Shown in pieces: positions 46,626-57,646 of a stretch of DNA of 64,000 nucleotides (position 1 is its first letter; the number at the start of each line of letters is the position of its first letter). The notes under the pieces were generated by a model. That model saw nothing but the letters and a program-made list of their open reading frames with translations, did not search any database and was not told where the DNA came from. The translations under genes were made by a program, and so were the position numbers. Source of the DNA: Neonectria sp. B-13 (taxonomy: Eukaryota; Ascomycota; Sordariomycetes; Hypocreales; Nectriaceae); assembly GCA_002682825.1 (NCBI GenBank), contig NOKP01000001.1:684501-748500 (forward strand), given 5' to 3'.

Positions 46626-47631
46626 CTACACCGAGGTCAGCGGAATAGGATCGGAATCCGTCTTCTGGAAATCGCCGCCTTTGTCGGCTTTCCGAAGCTG
46701 AAAGTTGGCCTCGCCCCAGCGTCCCTGGAAGGCAATACCCGGGTGTGAAATAGCCAGGCAGAGGGTGACAATGACGATCATGGCTCCCTCAAGCGCAATA
46801 AAAGCTGCCTCGTTGTTGGCCAATTTGCTATGGAAGCCGTCCTGTAGCTCAGCCATTCGGAACGAAGTCCGGATCAGGATGCAGATCGTAGCAGCCGCAA
46901 TTCCTGAACTGTGAGTTAGCAAGATCAAGTTTTTGGCAAAAGTTGGGAATAAAAAGACGTACCGATGAGGAAGACGGAGAACTTTCGAGACTTTTGTAAG
47001 TCGGAGAACTTGTGGCTCCACTGGTTTTGATGACGATAAGCCCGGATTCCATACTCTGTTGCCATAGCCATGAAGATGGCAATGGAAACCAGATGTGCCG
47101 CCAGCCCTGTTTTGATGACTGCGAGGCCTGTATCAAGCGTGGATGCGGATGTGTTATCTCCACCTAGAATGGCACCCCCAGCGGCTTGCAGAACCAGAGC
47201 GACGAGATCGGATACCATAAAGGTGATGGTGTAAGTGCGCGGACTGAAGCGGGAAAGGTTCTCGCCGTAGACGGAAATAATTCGAGCTAGGCAGAGGTAG
47301 ATGGCAGCACTGAAGAAAGCGGGAGCGATTGTAAGGGTGACAATGTAGCTACACGGTATTTCGGTTAGTGGTACAGTTGTCATGGTGTGCGAACGTGGAA
47401 CGTGTATTGTTCCTTGGGGTGGTGTTCTCACGGCAAAAACCCGTCCTTGCCATCATGCATCCGCAGTCGAGCCACATATCCAATCATCTCCAGCACATGG
47501 CCGCAGAACATGCCAAACAAATACCCCCAAGTCTTGTAGCGAATACCGAGAAATACCTGAGGGATAAGGAGCACAGCGTGGCAGGCAAGGTAGAAGGCAT
47601 TGGGCGCCAGAGAAGGAATATCCATGGTCAT
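46626..47631 (-). CDS. RTA1-like seven-transmembrane protein
   Basis: Three exons: 47631-47432, 47348-46963 and 46903-46626, total 287 residues. It begins MTMDIPSLAPNAFYLACHAVLL, close to the family's PSLAxNAFF start, and keeps GYVARL, PAFFSAAIYLCLARII, DLVALVLQAAGGAI and the joined FLIGIAAATICILIRTSFRMAELQDGF. These are the helices and loops of the fungal RTA1/lipid-translocating-exporter family (RTA1, RSB1, RTM1), linked to sterol-drug resistance and sphingoid-base release at the plasma membrane. The start is the ATG 115 bases after a TATATAAAG box on the minus strand (about 47746-47754). A four-codon upstream ORF sits between them. The frame stays open further upstream and another frame has an RTA1-like leader (up to 47919), so a longer N-terminus is possible. 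Confidence 0.85.
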
Positions 47632-48352
47632 TTTTGAATGCAAAGCTCGCAGGAGCGGTGTCGGGGTGGTTAATGAGGGGAGTTGCCTGGTTATGCGCTG
47701 GTTTGTCTGGGTCAGTATTCGTACATTGAGAAACAGGGCGCAACACTTTATATAAGACGATGCGGACCTGGAGATTGCAAGCGTTGGAGTTGTAAACGAG
47801 CGGGCCAATGAGCACATCGGCGGACAAGCCTTGGCATTGGGGCTCAAGAGAAACGTCATCCATGTCAGTATCAGCATTCTTATTTCCATCCGCGGGGATG
47901 CTTTTGTCTACCATCTGGTGGTAGAAGTGCCTTGAAGGCAGCCTTGAATGCGTTGAGGCGGAGTCTGCAGGGGTCGGGTCGCGGTGATCAGCTAGGCTCC
48001 CTGTCATCAAACCGGCTCCATCGCTAAAGACGCACGATTGGCTTCTAAACGAACGGGCCAATCAGGTTGGGTTGCGCTTCAGCCTTTGCGATCCATCTTG
48101 CTCCACCGCGGAGGTTTATTGCATGCGCGCGGAGTTGAACGAAGCCCGAGACATGCGCTCCGAACTTCAAACCGCCCAAGATCGGACCGCCATGGACGTT
48201 TGAAGTTTGCGTTGAACTTTGACCATCTTTTTCACCCAAGCCGTATTCCTCTTTCTCGTTCTGGCTCGGCCGTGTCACCCTAGCTTCACCAAGTCAAGCT
48301 GCGTGCTGGGACACAACCAACCGACCGCTGCAGGCCGTCCCTATTCGCCGTG
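47632..48352. promoter_or_regulatory. Divergent promoter between the RTA1-like gene and the Zn2Cys6 gene
   Basis: The two starts face away from each other over 721 bases. A TATA box for the RTA1-like gene lies at about 47746-47754 (minus strand). The sequence between also encodes an alternative N-terminal leader in another frame. Head-to-head placement with a regulator gene suggests the Zn2Cys6 protein may control RTA1; this is inference. Confidence 0.5.
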
Positions 48353-50015
48353 ATGCCGTCGGCTCCGGACAATCCGTCTCCGTCCCAACCTCCGCGCAAG
48401 AGGGCCAAACATACCCGCTCCAGACTGGGCTGTGGAGTGTGTCGGTGAGTCAGTTCCGATACATTTGTGCGAGTTTGACGCCCTTCGCCTGCATAACCAG
48501 TCACTTTGAACTCTAAGCTGGCGCTTACACGTTGCACTCTTTAGCATACGTCGTGTCCGGTGTGATGGTGCGCGGCCTTTCTGCGAGCGCTGCACCACGA
48601 CCGGCCGGAAATGTGACGGGTATTCTCTAGCCGTAGAGGACGACTCGAGTATAGATGCTAAGCGTCCGGATAAGCTGCGGTTGTTATCGCGACCCCCGTC
48701 ACTTGCCTTGCAAAGAGTTCCCCGGGCGTTCACCGTCAACACCCCCCTTAGTCCACAGGCGGGCAGGTCTCTTCACTACTTTCAACAAAACACAGCACCC
48801 GAGTTTGCTGGTTACTTCAATAGTGACCTTTGGAGCACTCTCGTGTTGCAAATTAGCCGCCGAGAAACTTGCGTGCAGCAAATCGTCGTTGCCCTTGGCT
48901 TGCTGCATGAGAGTTTTCACCACGATCACGCCGGACCCAAGTGCGACTCACCTGCTCGGCCTCTACGAAAACAGGCAATCAAAGAGTACGCCGTGGGAAT
49001 CAGGCTTTTGAACAGTCATATTTCAACCCATGGGTGGGCCAGTCTTGAAATTACTCTTCTTTGCTCCATCCTCTGTGTCGCTTTCGAATGGTTGCGCGGC
49101 GACTATGTCGCTGCCCGAACCCATCTATGGAGCAGCATCTCCATAATGTCTCAGTGGAATGATAAGACGACCCCTCATCATAATGGTACCTCGTCGTCTT
49201 CCCCCAGTGGGCATATGATTCGGACGAGGTTGAGACCAGTGTGCACAACCCTGGTGCTGCAAGCTCGAACTATGCCAAACAGTTTCATGCTACCGGGGAA
49301 TTTGGTGTTAGATGCTCAAAAGGATATCCAGCCATTTGAAAGCCTCCAAGAAGCTCGAAATAGTCTCGATTTAATACTAGCCGACACCCTTCCCGATACT
49401 CTCTCCGGCAAAGCCGCCGGTCAAGGATTCAACGAAAGAGTCTGGGATAACGCCCGTCAACTGACAAAATGGTCGCAATACTTCACAACCTATCTCTCAA
49501 CAAATGGACTGGAGGAATCATCCAGTGCTCCTCTAACGATAATGAAACTGTGGCACACCACGGCGTACATGCTTCTGACTGCCAGCCTTAGCAACGACGA
49601 GACAAGCTTTGATGACTTTTTTCTCGATTTCACAGACATTGTTGAAAAGACAAAGGGCCTGCTTTCATATTCATCAACCAAATTCTCAGTTGACATTGGC
49701 GTTGTCCCTCTGTTATACTACGTCGCTCTCAAGTGTCGTCATCCTCGGGTCCGACGACAAGCCATCAAGATGCTCACATCTGCTCCGCGTCGAGAAGCAG
49801 TCTGGGACAGTCTAGGCGCCGCATGCGTGCTCCAAGAAGTGGTCCAGGTCGAGGAAATGGGCCTCGGGGAAGTTTGCACCCATATGGATATTCCCGGCTC
49901 TGCCAGAGTATGTGAGATGCATGTGTTAACGGACGTTGAAAATCGAAAGATTAATCTCAAAATTTTGCAACAAGGGCCCAGGATTTGGAGTGACGAGAAG
50001 GTCTTGACTTGGTGA
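48353..50015 (+). CDS. Zn2Cys6 transcription factor
   Basis: Two exons, 48353-48444 and 48545-50015, total 520 residues. The binuclear zinc cluster is split by the intron and rebuilt on splicing: C27, C30, C37, C44, C47 and C54, spacing CX2CX6CX6CX2CX6C, with an RKRAKHTRSR basic lead-in. The rest matches the fungal-specific regulatory region of the Fungal_trans_2 kind: YFNSDLWSTLVLQIS, then ALGLLHESF, and ITLLCSILCVAFEWLRGDYVAARTHL. It is nuclear and DNA-binding by family. It lies head-to-head with the RTA1-like gene and tail-to-tail with the SNG1-like gene, so it is the obvious candidate regulator for both. No binding sites were assigned. Confidence 0.93.
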
Positions 50016-50280
50016 TGGAATGAGACCTACTCATATAGGGATGTCTAAATAAGACTAGTTTATGAACACACGGGCCATCCTACATAGCTGTGTGTTTCTG
50101 ACAATTAGCACGTATGCAGATGAGGAGTAGTATCTGAATATTTTTGCTAAAAGAAATTGCCATGTGTTTGGCTTCGGGATCCTTCTTCCGATTTGAGTTG
50201 ATGTTACCTCGTCTAAATGCAATGCGCCTCTAATTATACCACTATCCCTATAGTAGGATTCAAGTGTCTGCCATCACCGT

Positions 50281-51585
50281 CTAAACATTTTCCAAAACTA
50301 TCATGCTTTGGGATGATTCTGTTTCAACCCGCTTCTCCACTGTGATTCTTTCAGTCGCAGTGCACCTCTTCCAGACAGACCACGCACTCGTGACGTGTCC
50401 GAGACTCCACCAAACCAGAAGGACTGGCAAAGCCACCTCGTTCTGCTGCTTGCACCCGTCCGACCATACTGCCATTAACAGTATCCATGTGTTGTGGGCC
50501 GGTAAAGCGTAGCTCCAACGATAGAAGCCGGCCGAGAGGGGAAACGGGTAGATGGTGCTGGCCACATTTATAATTATCCACGTGAGCATAAAAAAGGCGA
50601 AGAACTTTATCGGCACCACGACGTCAAGAATCGTGTCGACGATGAGATATTGGATCTCCATGAATAACCAGAGGCACATCCATGTCTCGCCGAATTGACG
50701 ACCAGACACTGACCAGTCCTCCCTGAAGGCCCAGATGTAGCCAGTCATGCCAAGGGCACAGAAGAGAGTGTATGTCTTGCTGATGAGGAGCCTGATGAAG
50801 TATGTGTCGCGCTTTGAGAGCTTGCTGAAGACACCTGCCTCAGTAAATATGCCGTTCATCGCCATGAGAAAGAAGAATTGCATGAGCGTAGGCATGACCA
50901 TAGAGACGGTATTGAGAAGGACACGGGTCCCTTGGTTCGTCGGCATCTCGATCTCAGACGAAGCTTGGATGGGGTTGAGAAATACTGAAGCGCTGACTGG
51001 GTCGGTGAGGTTGACTGCGCCTCGAGCGTTGGCGGCGACGCTATAGTAGGTCCTGGATGCAACGGATATCAAGGTCTGCATGTTTCCGTCGATGAGGGAG
51101 GCCGAAATAATAGGGTAGTAGGAAGCTTGGTATGTGTACGAGATGGTGTTGGCCGGGTCGTATTCGGTAGTATTTTTGCCCTTGATTGCAGCCATCAGGC
51201 GCTTCGATGATTCAGAGTGTGTCCAAATGGCGGCCCAGTATCCCCCTTTGCAGATAGCTTCGCTGAGCGATTCTGCCGTTGGATATTCGGAGGCCGAGTG
51301 GTATTCAAGGGTCGGAAAGGTGTCGGCTCGCAAAGACTTGTACGCTATTGAGAGCGCTTCACCAATCTCGGCTCCGTCGTAGTCGATGGCTAGGATCTTG
51401 AGGGCATGGACTCGGGAGCCTGAGTTGAAGAGGACGCCATAGAGATATGACATGTTTCCTAGAAACAGAAACTGCAGAATCATTGAGACCGCGGCGACGG
51501 GTACAATGAATCCCGCCCATCGTTGGGACCAGTATGGAGACCGAAGTGGCTTCCGGTCCTGTGGCCGGGCTTGGAAAGAAGACAT
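50281..51585 (-). CDS. SNG1/DUF3533-family membrane protein
   Basis: Single exon, 434 residues. A hydrophobic helix at about 27-50 (FIVPVAAVSMILQFLFLGNMSYLYG) is followed by a large extracytoplasmic domain with ILAIDYDGAEIGEAL and ICKGGYWAAIWTHSES. The C-terminal half has five or six membrane helices with the PTLMQFFFLMAMNGI and YRWSYALPAHNTWILLM features. This is the DUF3533 family that includes yeast Sng1, tied to nitrosoguanidine resistance and drug tolerance, and is distantly related to ABC-2-type membrane domains. It acts in the plasma membrane. The start ATG at 51585 is the first in frame and gives the usual N-terminus. It ends 266 bases from the Zn2Cys6 stop, convergent. Confidence 0.9.
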   Translation of the reverse strand: MSSFQARPQDRKPLRSPYWSQRWAGFIVPVAAVSMILQFLFLGNMSYLYGVLFNSGSRVHALKILAIDYDGAEIGEALSIAYKSLRADTFPTLEYHSASEYPTAESLSEAICKGGYWAAIWTHSESSKRLMAAIKGKNTTEYDPANTISYTYQASYYPIISASLIDGNMQTLISVASRTYYSVAANARGAVNLTDPVSASVFLNPIQASSEIEMPTNQGTRVLLNTVSMVMPTLMQFFFLMAMNGIFTEAGVFSKLSKRDTYFIRLLISKTYTLFCALGMTGYIWAFREDWSVSGRQFGETWMCLWLFMEIQYLIVDTILDVVVPIKFFAFFMLTWIIINVASTIYPFPLSAGFYRWSYALPAHNTWILLMAVWSDGCKQQNEVALPVLLVWWSLGHVTSAWSVWKRCTATERITVEKRVETESSQSMIVLENV

Positions 51586-53578
51586 GGTTAGTTAAAGGAG
51601 TGATGCAAGGAAAGGAACCAGGGTATTTTTAGAAAGAAGAACTGAAGGGAAGGACCCTCAAGATGTTATGTCAGGTTGGCGACTTTAAGTGCAAAATATG
51701 CTGGGCAGCATTGCCTGGGGAGGACCCTTTTAATGAGAAGCTGAGCTGAAAAAGGTGGTGTCACATATCGGCCCCTCCCATCGGCCCCACCGCATTCGCC
51801 GGATAGCAAACTTGCGAACCCAACACAGCTTTCCACAACCCGCACTTCTTAAGATTCCGCCTCGGAGTCGGTGCTTCGCACTGCTGACGACCGACTCGTT
51901 TAGGGAGAAACCCCCCCCCCAAAATAGCATTCACGTGCGTGTGACCGCCGCTAATAGATGCTGCCCTTTCTTCTTGTGTACGCTTTGGCCTCTGATCCTT
52001 GAGTAACAGGCCACCCCCGGTTATTGAATCATGCTACAACAACTAAATGGCCTGGTGAAGTAAATGACTAAGCGGAGGTTTTCGGTTCATAAACCACCGA
52101 AATAGAGAGATGACGTAAGTGGTAGAAAGCACATTGCGTCTTCGCGTCTTCGGTCCTGAGACCCAATCCAGTTCACAAATTTGCCAAGTGACCAAGTGAG
52201 AATTGACGAGCGAGGCATCCGGATCAGCACTATAATATTGTGTGCTGCCTCGGACTTTCCGGATCTGACGTGCTCGACGCATTTATTGATCAGGCAAGTT
52301 GATCTGTTCTTAGTTATTTCGAAGTTTTGGTGGAAGCACGTTCAAGCTGCCTCTTCATTTATCAGTGTCGTTGCGGTGAGATTGTTTCTGTCTGTATAGG
52401 GTATGGTCATCTGATGCTGGTAGAAACAATGCCTAATCTGAATAAGAGTACAAATAGTAATATATACTGTCATAAAACACTTTATCACTATTCAATAAGA
52501 GTCATGCCGTTATGGTCTTGTTGAGGGCTTGGGAAAATGACAGCGTCATTGCCTACGCGGCTGCCATCATCTGAGTTACCCGAGTCAGTACCAGGCGCTG
52601 ACGAACGTGGGAACGGGTGCGTCAGAGCTGACGTTGGAGTAGACTGGAAATAGTACAAGAAACTAAATCGTGTATCAATGATAATTATTTTAAGACCCTA
52701 GTACCTCGAAGATTGACCGCGGAGGCCCATGAAACCCCGGTTCGGGGTAAGCATTTGGGCAATGCAATACTTAACACGCAAGGGCTTCAAAATCTCGTCA
52801 TATCACCCTCAAGTAAGGCAGCCTGATTTGAAGTTTCCATCTTTCAGCCTGTGTCAGATACCAGTAAGACGGCTATACATGCTTGAAACTTGTGAGAGGT
52901 CACTCAGAGAAAGATTGATTCGCTGGATTTCCCCATAAATTGCCCAAATTGGTCCACATACTTTATTAACGAAACTTAAGGAATGTCCGCATTCGGGGTC
53001 ATGGCAACAACAAGGAGACCAAAGGCAAGTATCTCTGTCCTGTGGCAAATGTGTGCTGTAATATAGGTATACACAATTCCAATATAGGAAATATTGACAT
53101 GTCTTGATCTGTGCTGCCGTTGATCTGCCTTCGTGCATCCAATGGTTTCTTCTACCAACTCATTGGCACCTGTCGTACTCCACACAACACGCCACCTTGA
53201 GCCAAGAATTTGATTAGTATCATATGATGTGATAGTTGATAGACGCAGAGCCGATCATTAAAAGCTGTACATTAACCCGGGCTTGCATCGCCACGCTACT
53301 GCCCCCATAGTCGTTTCGTTTTGCTAAACATGATATCGGCGGGATGTGGCATAAGTACCCTGATGAAGACTGTTTTCATGCTAGTTTGCAGGTTGGTCAC
53401 CAGTTCCCTGGCCCATCGCACCTGATGGAAGTAAGTGCTTTGCCCAGACAGACCTTCCTTCTCAGAGGTAAAGGACGTAATGAGCTAATTAAGCTCAGCC
53501 AACAATACTCAAGTCCAGATTCCAAGTCGGACGAAGCGTATAATGAAGCTAGCTTAGGGCTTTGCGCGATTGCCATAT
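51586..53578. other. Intergenic, no gene recognised
   Basis: The first few hundred bases are the promoter of the SNG1-like gene. A run of 11 or so C residues is near 51910. From about 52000 the composition is AT-leaning with ORFs under 100 codons and no family content. Confidence 0.45.
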
Positions 53579-54752
53579 CTACAGTGTGTATACCAACTTG
53601 CCCCCAGTGACCTTGCCCTCCCTCGACTCCTGCAATCCGACAAGCACGCCGTCAAGGCCGCTTCCGCCGCGGTTCTCAATAACTCGGATCGGCTTGACCT
53701 TGCCCTGCTCCAAAAGCTGTCGGCTCAATTCCCAGAAGCGCTTGCCAAACTCATACTCGTCAGGAACGGCAGGCTGCTCGCCGAAGTAAGTGTATGGTTC
53801 GCCAAACACCTTGTAGTATAGGCTCTGATCTGCCTTGACCTTGGGGTTAACCTCGTTGATCTTTTCTTGGTTAACCGGAAGTAGAGTGCCAATTTTTCCG
53901 CCGTCAGCGCTCATAGTCCTAGCGACGAATGTGTAAGACTGCTCCGTTGACTGGCAGTCCCAAGCCAACTTGAGCGAGTTCTTGGTGAATTTCCGGATAT
54001 CATCAGTTGCAGTCTCTGACTTGTAGTCGAAAACTGCATCGGCACCGAGAGATTTGACGTAGTCGAAGTTGTGAGGGGAAGCAGTGGTGACGACGGTGGC
54101 GCCGGACAACTTGGCGTACTGAATGCCGAAGACACCCATGGCAGTGCTTCCGCCGTAAATGAGGATGTAGAAAGGCTCCTTGGCAGGGGTGTCAGGGAGA
54201 GGAAGCTCCAGGTTATGGTAGAGACCTTGGCCCTGCATACTTACGTTAGTCTCAAGAGTTTGAGGGAGTATCAACCACACATACAATGGTGGTTACGGCA
54301 ATGCCGAGGGTTGCCGCCTGGGCATCGGATATATTGTCGGGAATAGGGATCTGCAAGTCGCCCTTGACGACGATGTACTTGGCAAAAGAGCCGTCAATTT
54401 TGCGCACGCCGTTTCTGTGTTATCATATCAGCTGGGGTCATCTGAATGAAGGTTGTCAGTGGGCTTACGAGCCATTCACAGGACCGCAAATGCGGTCGCC
54501 CTTCTTGAACTGCTTCGTGACGCCAGAGCCAACCTCCTGAACAATACCGGCGTAATCGCAGCCTACCCACGCGTCAACACAAGGCATGGCATCGGCACGA
54601 TCGATGTGTTTCCAGTCGGTAGGGTTGATGGCGACGGCGGTGGTCTTGACTAGGATATAGTCGTCAGCCGGCAGCCGTGGGATTGGGACGTCAACGATCG
54701 CCGCCTTGCCGGCCGACAAGATCTTCACAGCTTGATTCTGGTTCTGTGACAT
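53579..54752 (-). CDS. Zinc-independent MDR oxidoreductase (TOXD/enoyl-reductase type)
   Basis: Three exons: 54752-54469, 54414-54285 and 54232-53579, total 355 residues. The N-terminal GroES-like domain has VKTTAVAINPTDWKHID and GCDYAGIVQEVGSGVTKQFKKGDRICG. The Rossmann half has ILIYGGSTAMGVFGIQYAKLSGATVVTTAS, an NADP-type fingerprint, followed by LGADAVFDYK. The zinc ligands of classical alcohol dehydrogenases are missing, as in quinone oxidoreductases and the ToxD-like trans-acting enoyl reductases. It would reduce an activated double bond with NADPH in the cytosol. No polyketide synthase or other secondary-metabolism gene is next to it in the window, so a detoxifying reductase role is equally likely. 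The second exon (130 bases) fits the frame exactly. Confidence 0.9.
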
Positions 54753-56084
54753 TATAGCGATAGTTTATACTTAAAAACTGGAAGATATTCTTGGGTATGC
54801 TGCTAGAGTGAGTAGGGACCGGTATTATCTATCTATACTCTTCCCTAAAGTGGAAAGCAAAACTCCAATGACGAATGCTGAGCCCCTTCAAGTTTCCGTG
54901 GAGCTGCTGCTTAGAAATCATGGGCCCCACATCGAAGCAAGCGTGGTGTATTTATACAACCTTAAACTCCTTAGCGTATAGCAGAAGCGCTCTGTTTGCC
55001 TCGTCGGGATTTGTAAGGTCGGGATTTATAAAGTTGGGATTTTTAAAGTCGGATTTGTAAAGTCGGGATTTGTAAAGTTGGACTTGTAAAGTCGGGGCGA
55101 TGGATTGGAGTGAAATCATAGATAAACTGACCCCGAGTTTATCACTATCCCTTTGTTTCTACATAAACGACGAGCGAGCTAAATTTTCATTTCGTAAATG
55201 GAGTTCCGTTATTGCGCCTTCCAACGCTTTTTCTATTATCCACATATTAGAGTCCATCCAAGAGTTTGCTAACTCAACCAACTGGGCGCCCTAAAGGCAA
55301 CGATCCAAATAGCGTCTTTAAACTTCTTCAATGCGATCCAAACGACCAATTTCAACAGTAGAGTTCCTACCCCACAGAAGGGGGGACATGAATTCACGAA
55401 GGCATATTAGAATCTCAGACACTGACGTTGATACCACAAAGTCTTCTGAACATTGTGTTCGTCCTAAAGTGTGTAGGATACTGTATTTTTTAGGCTGTCA
55501 TAGGTAAACTGAAGAAAGAAGACGAAGCCAAAAAACGAACGGTTAGAGTGTCAAATTTACCGAGCAGAGTATGGCGTGTACGAGCAACGTCGAGCCCAGA
55601 CTTCAGACTCGTCGAACTCGAGTAGGTGCGGGCCTATAGCCGGGCTTTGTATTAGCCTATGGTCAGTTACCGTGATAAGTTAGTGACTTGACTCACAATC
55701 GCAGGTGAGGCTGAAGGTGTGGAACATCATATGTTGCGCTTTGTGAGATTTAGATAGGTGGCAAAGACAGCTCAAGGTGCAATATAAATGTAAACCATAT
55801 TACTAAGAAAGCTTAGTATATTGAAGTTATTGATATTGATGCTTCCTGGCATATCGTCTTACTTAACTATCTACTGTATGTTATCTACTGTGTCGCTGTT
55901 ACATAAAAGTCACAGTTGTACTATGTATTCGCAGACTGTATTTTAATTTTGCCCTGGCTAGCAATGTGATAGTTATGAGCCCGGCAGGAAAGTTAAAATC
56001 CTTTCCGTACACCCTTACTCAATCTATCCACACAGTAGTGGCATCTTAAATGTGGAAATTCCCCAACATGCCCACAACGCCGCG
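54753..56084. other. AT-rich intergenic stretch with a 15-base minisatellite
   Basis: After the promoter of the reductase gene there is a 95-base tandem array (separate entry). Then come about 1 kb of AT-rich sequence with no ORF over 65 codons and no recognised element. Confidence 0.45.
55003..55097. repeat. 15-base minisatellite GTCGGGATTTGTAAA
   Basis: Six full units lie at 55003-55017, 55018-55032, 55033-55047, 55048-55061, 55062-55076 and 55077-55090, followed by a seventh partial unit GTCGGGG. Two units have 14 bases. Most differences are C/T or G/A transitions (GTC to GTT, TTGT to TTAT). Confidence 0.92.
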
Positions 56085-56300
56085 TTACTTATTCTCGTTC
56101 CCCTTCTTCTTATTTGCCATACGACAAGGGGGGCAATACTCACCCATGTTAGTGTCTCCTGCCTTGACCGTCTTCCCGCACGAACCTATTGCCTTGCTCT
56201 TGGATTTGCGCGCTGTGGCGCATAAGTTGTAGTCAGTCTCCTTCTTATGGTGGTATCCACAGCCTTTGCAGATATACTGAGTGGTGATTTCTGTGCACAT
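56085..56300 (-). CDS. Small cysteine-rich protein, possible zinc-binding, unknown function
   Basis: The frame has 71 codons from an ATG at 56300. Cysteines are at 2, 11, 14, 27, 41, 56 and 59, with a CKGCGYHH pair near the start and a CPPC pair near the end, so a small zinc-knuckle-like fold is possible. The tail is Lys/Asn-rich. The MCT-x-x-x-x-QY-x-C start followed by spaced cysteines resembles a loosely defined class of short fungal ORFs I have seen without function. No signal peptide is visible. It sits alone in AT-rich DNA, 1.3 kb from any other gene. It could be a real orphan gene or a chance frame; the ordered cysteines favour the former. Confidence 0.45.
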   Translation of the reverse strand: MCTEITTQYICKGCGYHHKKETDYNLCATARKSKSKAIGSCGKTVKAGDTNMGEYCPPCRMANKKKGNENK

Positions 56301-57646
56301 AATTGCGGATGGCCTGGTGTTTCGTTTGGGTATCTCGTTCTGAAAGCTTGGGGTTTTAAGATTGCTCGTGGTTTCTTGAGGAGAAGTGGGAAAATCTCAG
56401 GAACAGGTTGGAAAGGTTGCTGGAGAAGGGTCTACTTATATCTGAGATAATGTGTTATTCACAGCCACTACTGGCAGCGATCAAACAGCTTAAGTCATGG
56501 TGATTAGAGATATCCTTGAAGATGAGTTACAGTCTAGACTAAAAACTCCCATGGCTTGACTGTGAAACGATCATAAATATGAATATAGTGTCTTATTTAG
56601 TGCAGAACCGTGCTTTTTTACTCCGACGGTGGCTAGATCTCTTACAGAGAGACTAATCGAAGACAAAAAAGGAATGTAGTGTAACCTCAAAAAGATTACC
56701 GTGAGTGTTCTCTAACAAATGTCAGATTCGCCTTTGTTCACTAATGAGCCCAGGCCATGGGATATAGATACATGCCCAAGAAACGAATGGTTTCCGACAG
56801 TTTTGATAAAACCTCCTCTGTGCATAGTCCTATAACCTATTCAATACACCGCCTACCTTGCCCTCAAGACATGTCTTGGTTTAAGAGGAACGCGATAAAG
56901 TTCACTAGCTGGTAAATTAAACAGTGGTTGCGGTCTTCGCAATGGCACCCCGAGGTATTCCTTTACCACGGCCGTAGCTATAAATCGCGTACGCGGTAGG
57001 CCATCCTTGCGCGCCTTCATCGTTAAATGCAAGAGAGTGGAGGAATTGCTGAAGTGGAGTTGCGTTAGTCCACGAGCCGGGATGTGTGTGAATTTTATCA
57101 TAACGGTGCCATCGTCCATGTGTTTGGAAGCCCCAAGATCCTCGAGATTATTCACGATCGCAAGGCCTTCAGCTAGAGCGCACAGAAAACTGATCTCTAG
57201 GATGAGACTGTTATTAGTGCCTAGCTTGAGGATGAGGGGGCAGGGGTATTATGAAGGGCTGAGAACTTTGGTGTCCACTTGTCTTTAATCTTTCCGTCGA
57301 TCTCTGGTATGTTATTCATCAACGTTTTCAGACACCAATTCTCTTTTACCTTTAGTGTATTTGATTAATTGGATAGGACTGGAATGGTAGTGTCAACACT
57401 TCTGTTCAAGCCGCTGGCCTTGTGCATTTACAAAATCTGCTTGTCGGCCTGCAACTTCCTGGTGTGTACGAGGCTGATCCTTTGGTTCAATGCTTCCTGT
57501 TTTCTAATTGCTGCGCAGATCTTCACAACAGACAGTCAAAGGAATTTCACTTGCTGGGATCAGAGAAGTAAAAAAATAATGATGGAGGAAGTGTTGAACG
57601 AGGCTATCGTGTACACCAATACTGCCACATGAAAGTAGCGTGGGAC
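56301..57646. other. Intergenic, no gene recognised
   Basis: A minus-strand frame stays open for about 140 codons through 56853-57270 (Leu-rich, with an ATG at 57155), but its product has no family resemblance and no splice partners. The rest is AT-rich, ending in the 3' flank of the MUP1-type permease. Confidence 0.4.

Noticed and set aside
53562..54136. Shadow ORFs over the TOXD-type reductase
   Set aside because: They are out-of-frame or antisense to a gene with intact cofactor motifs.
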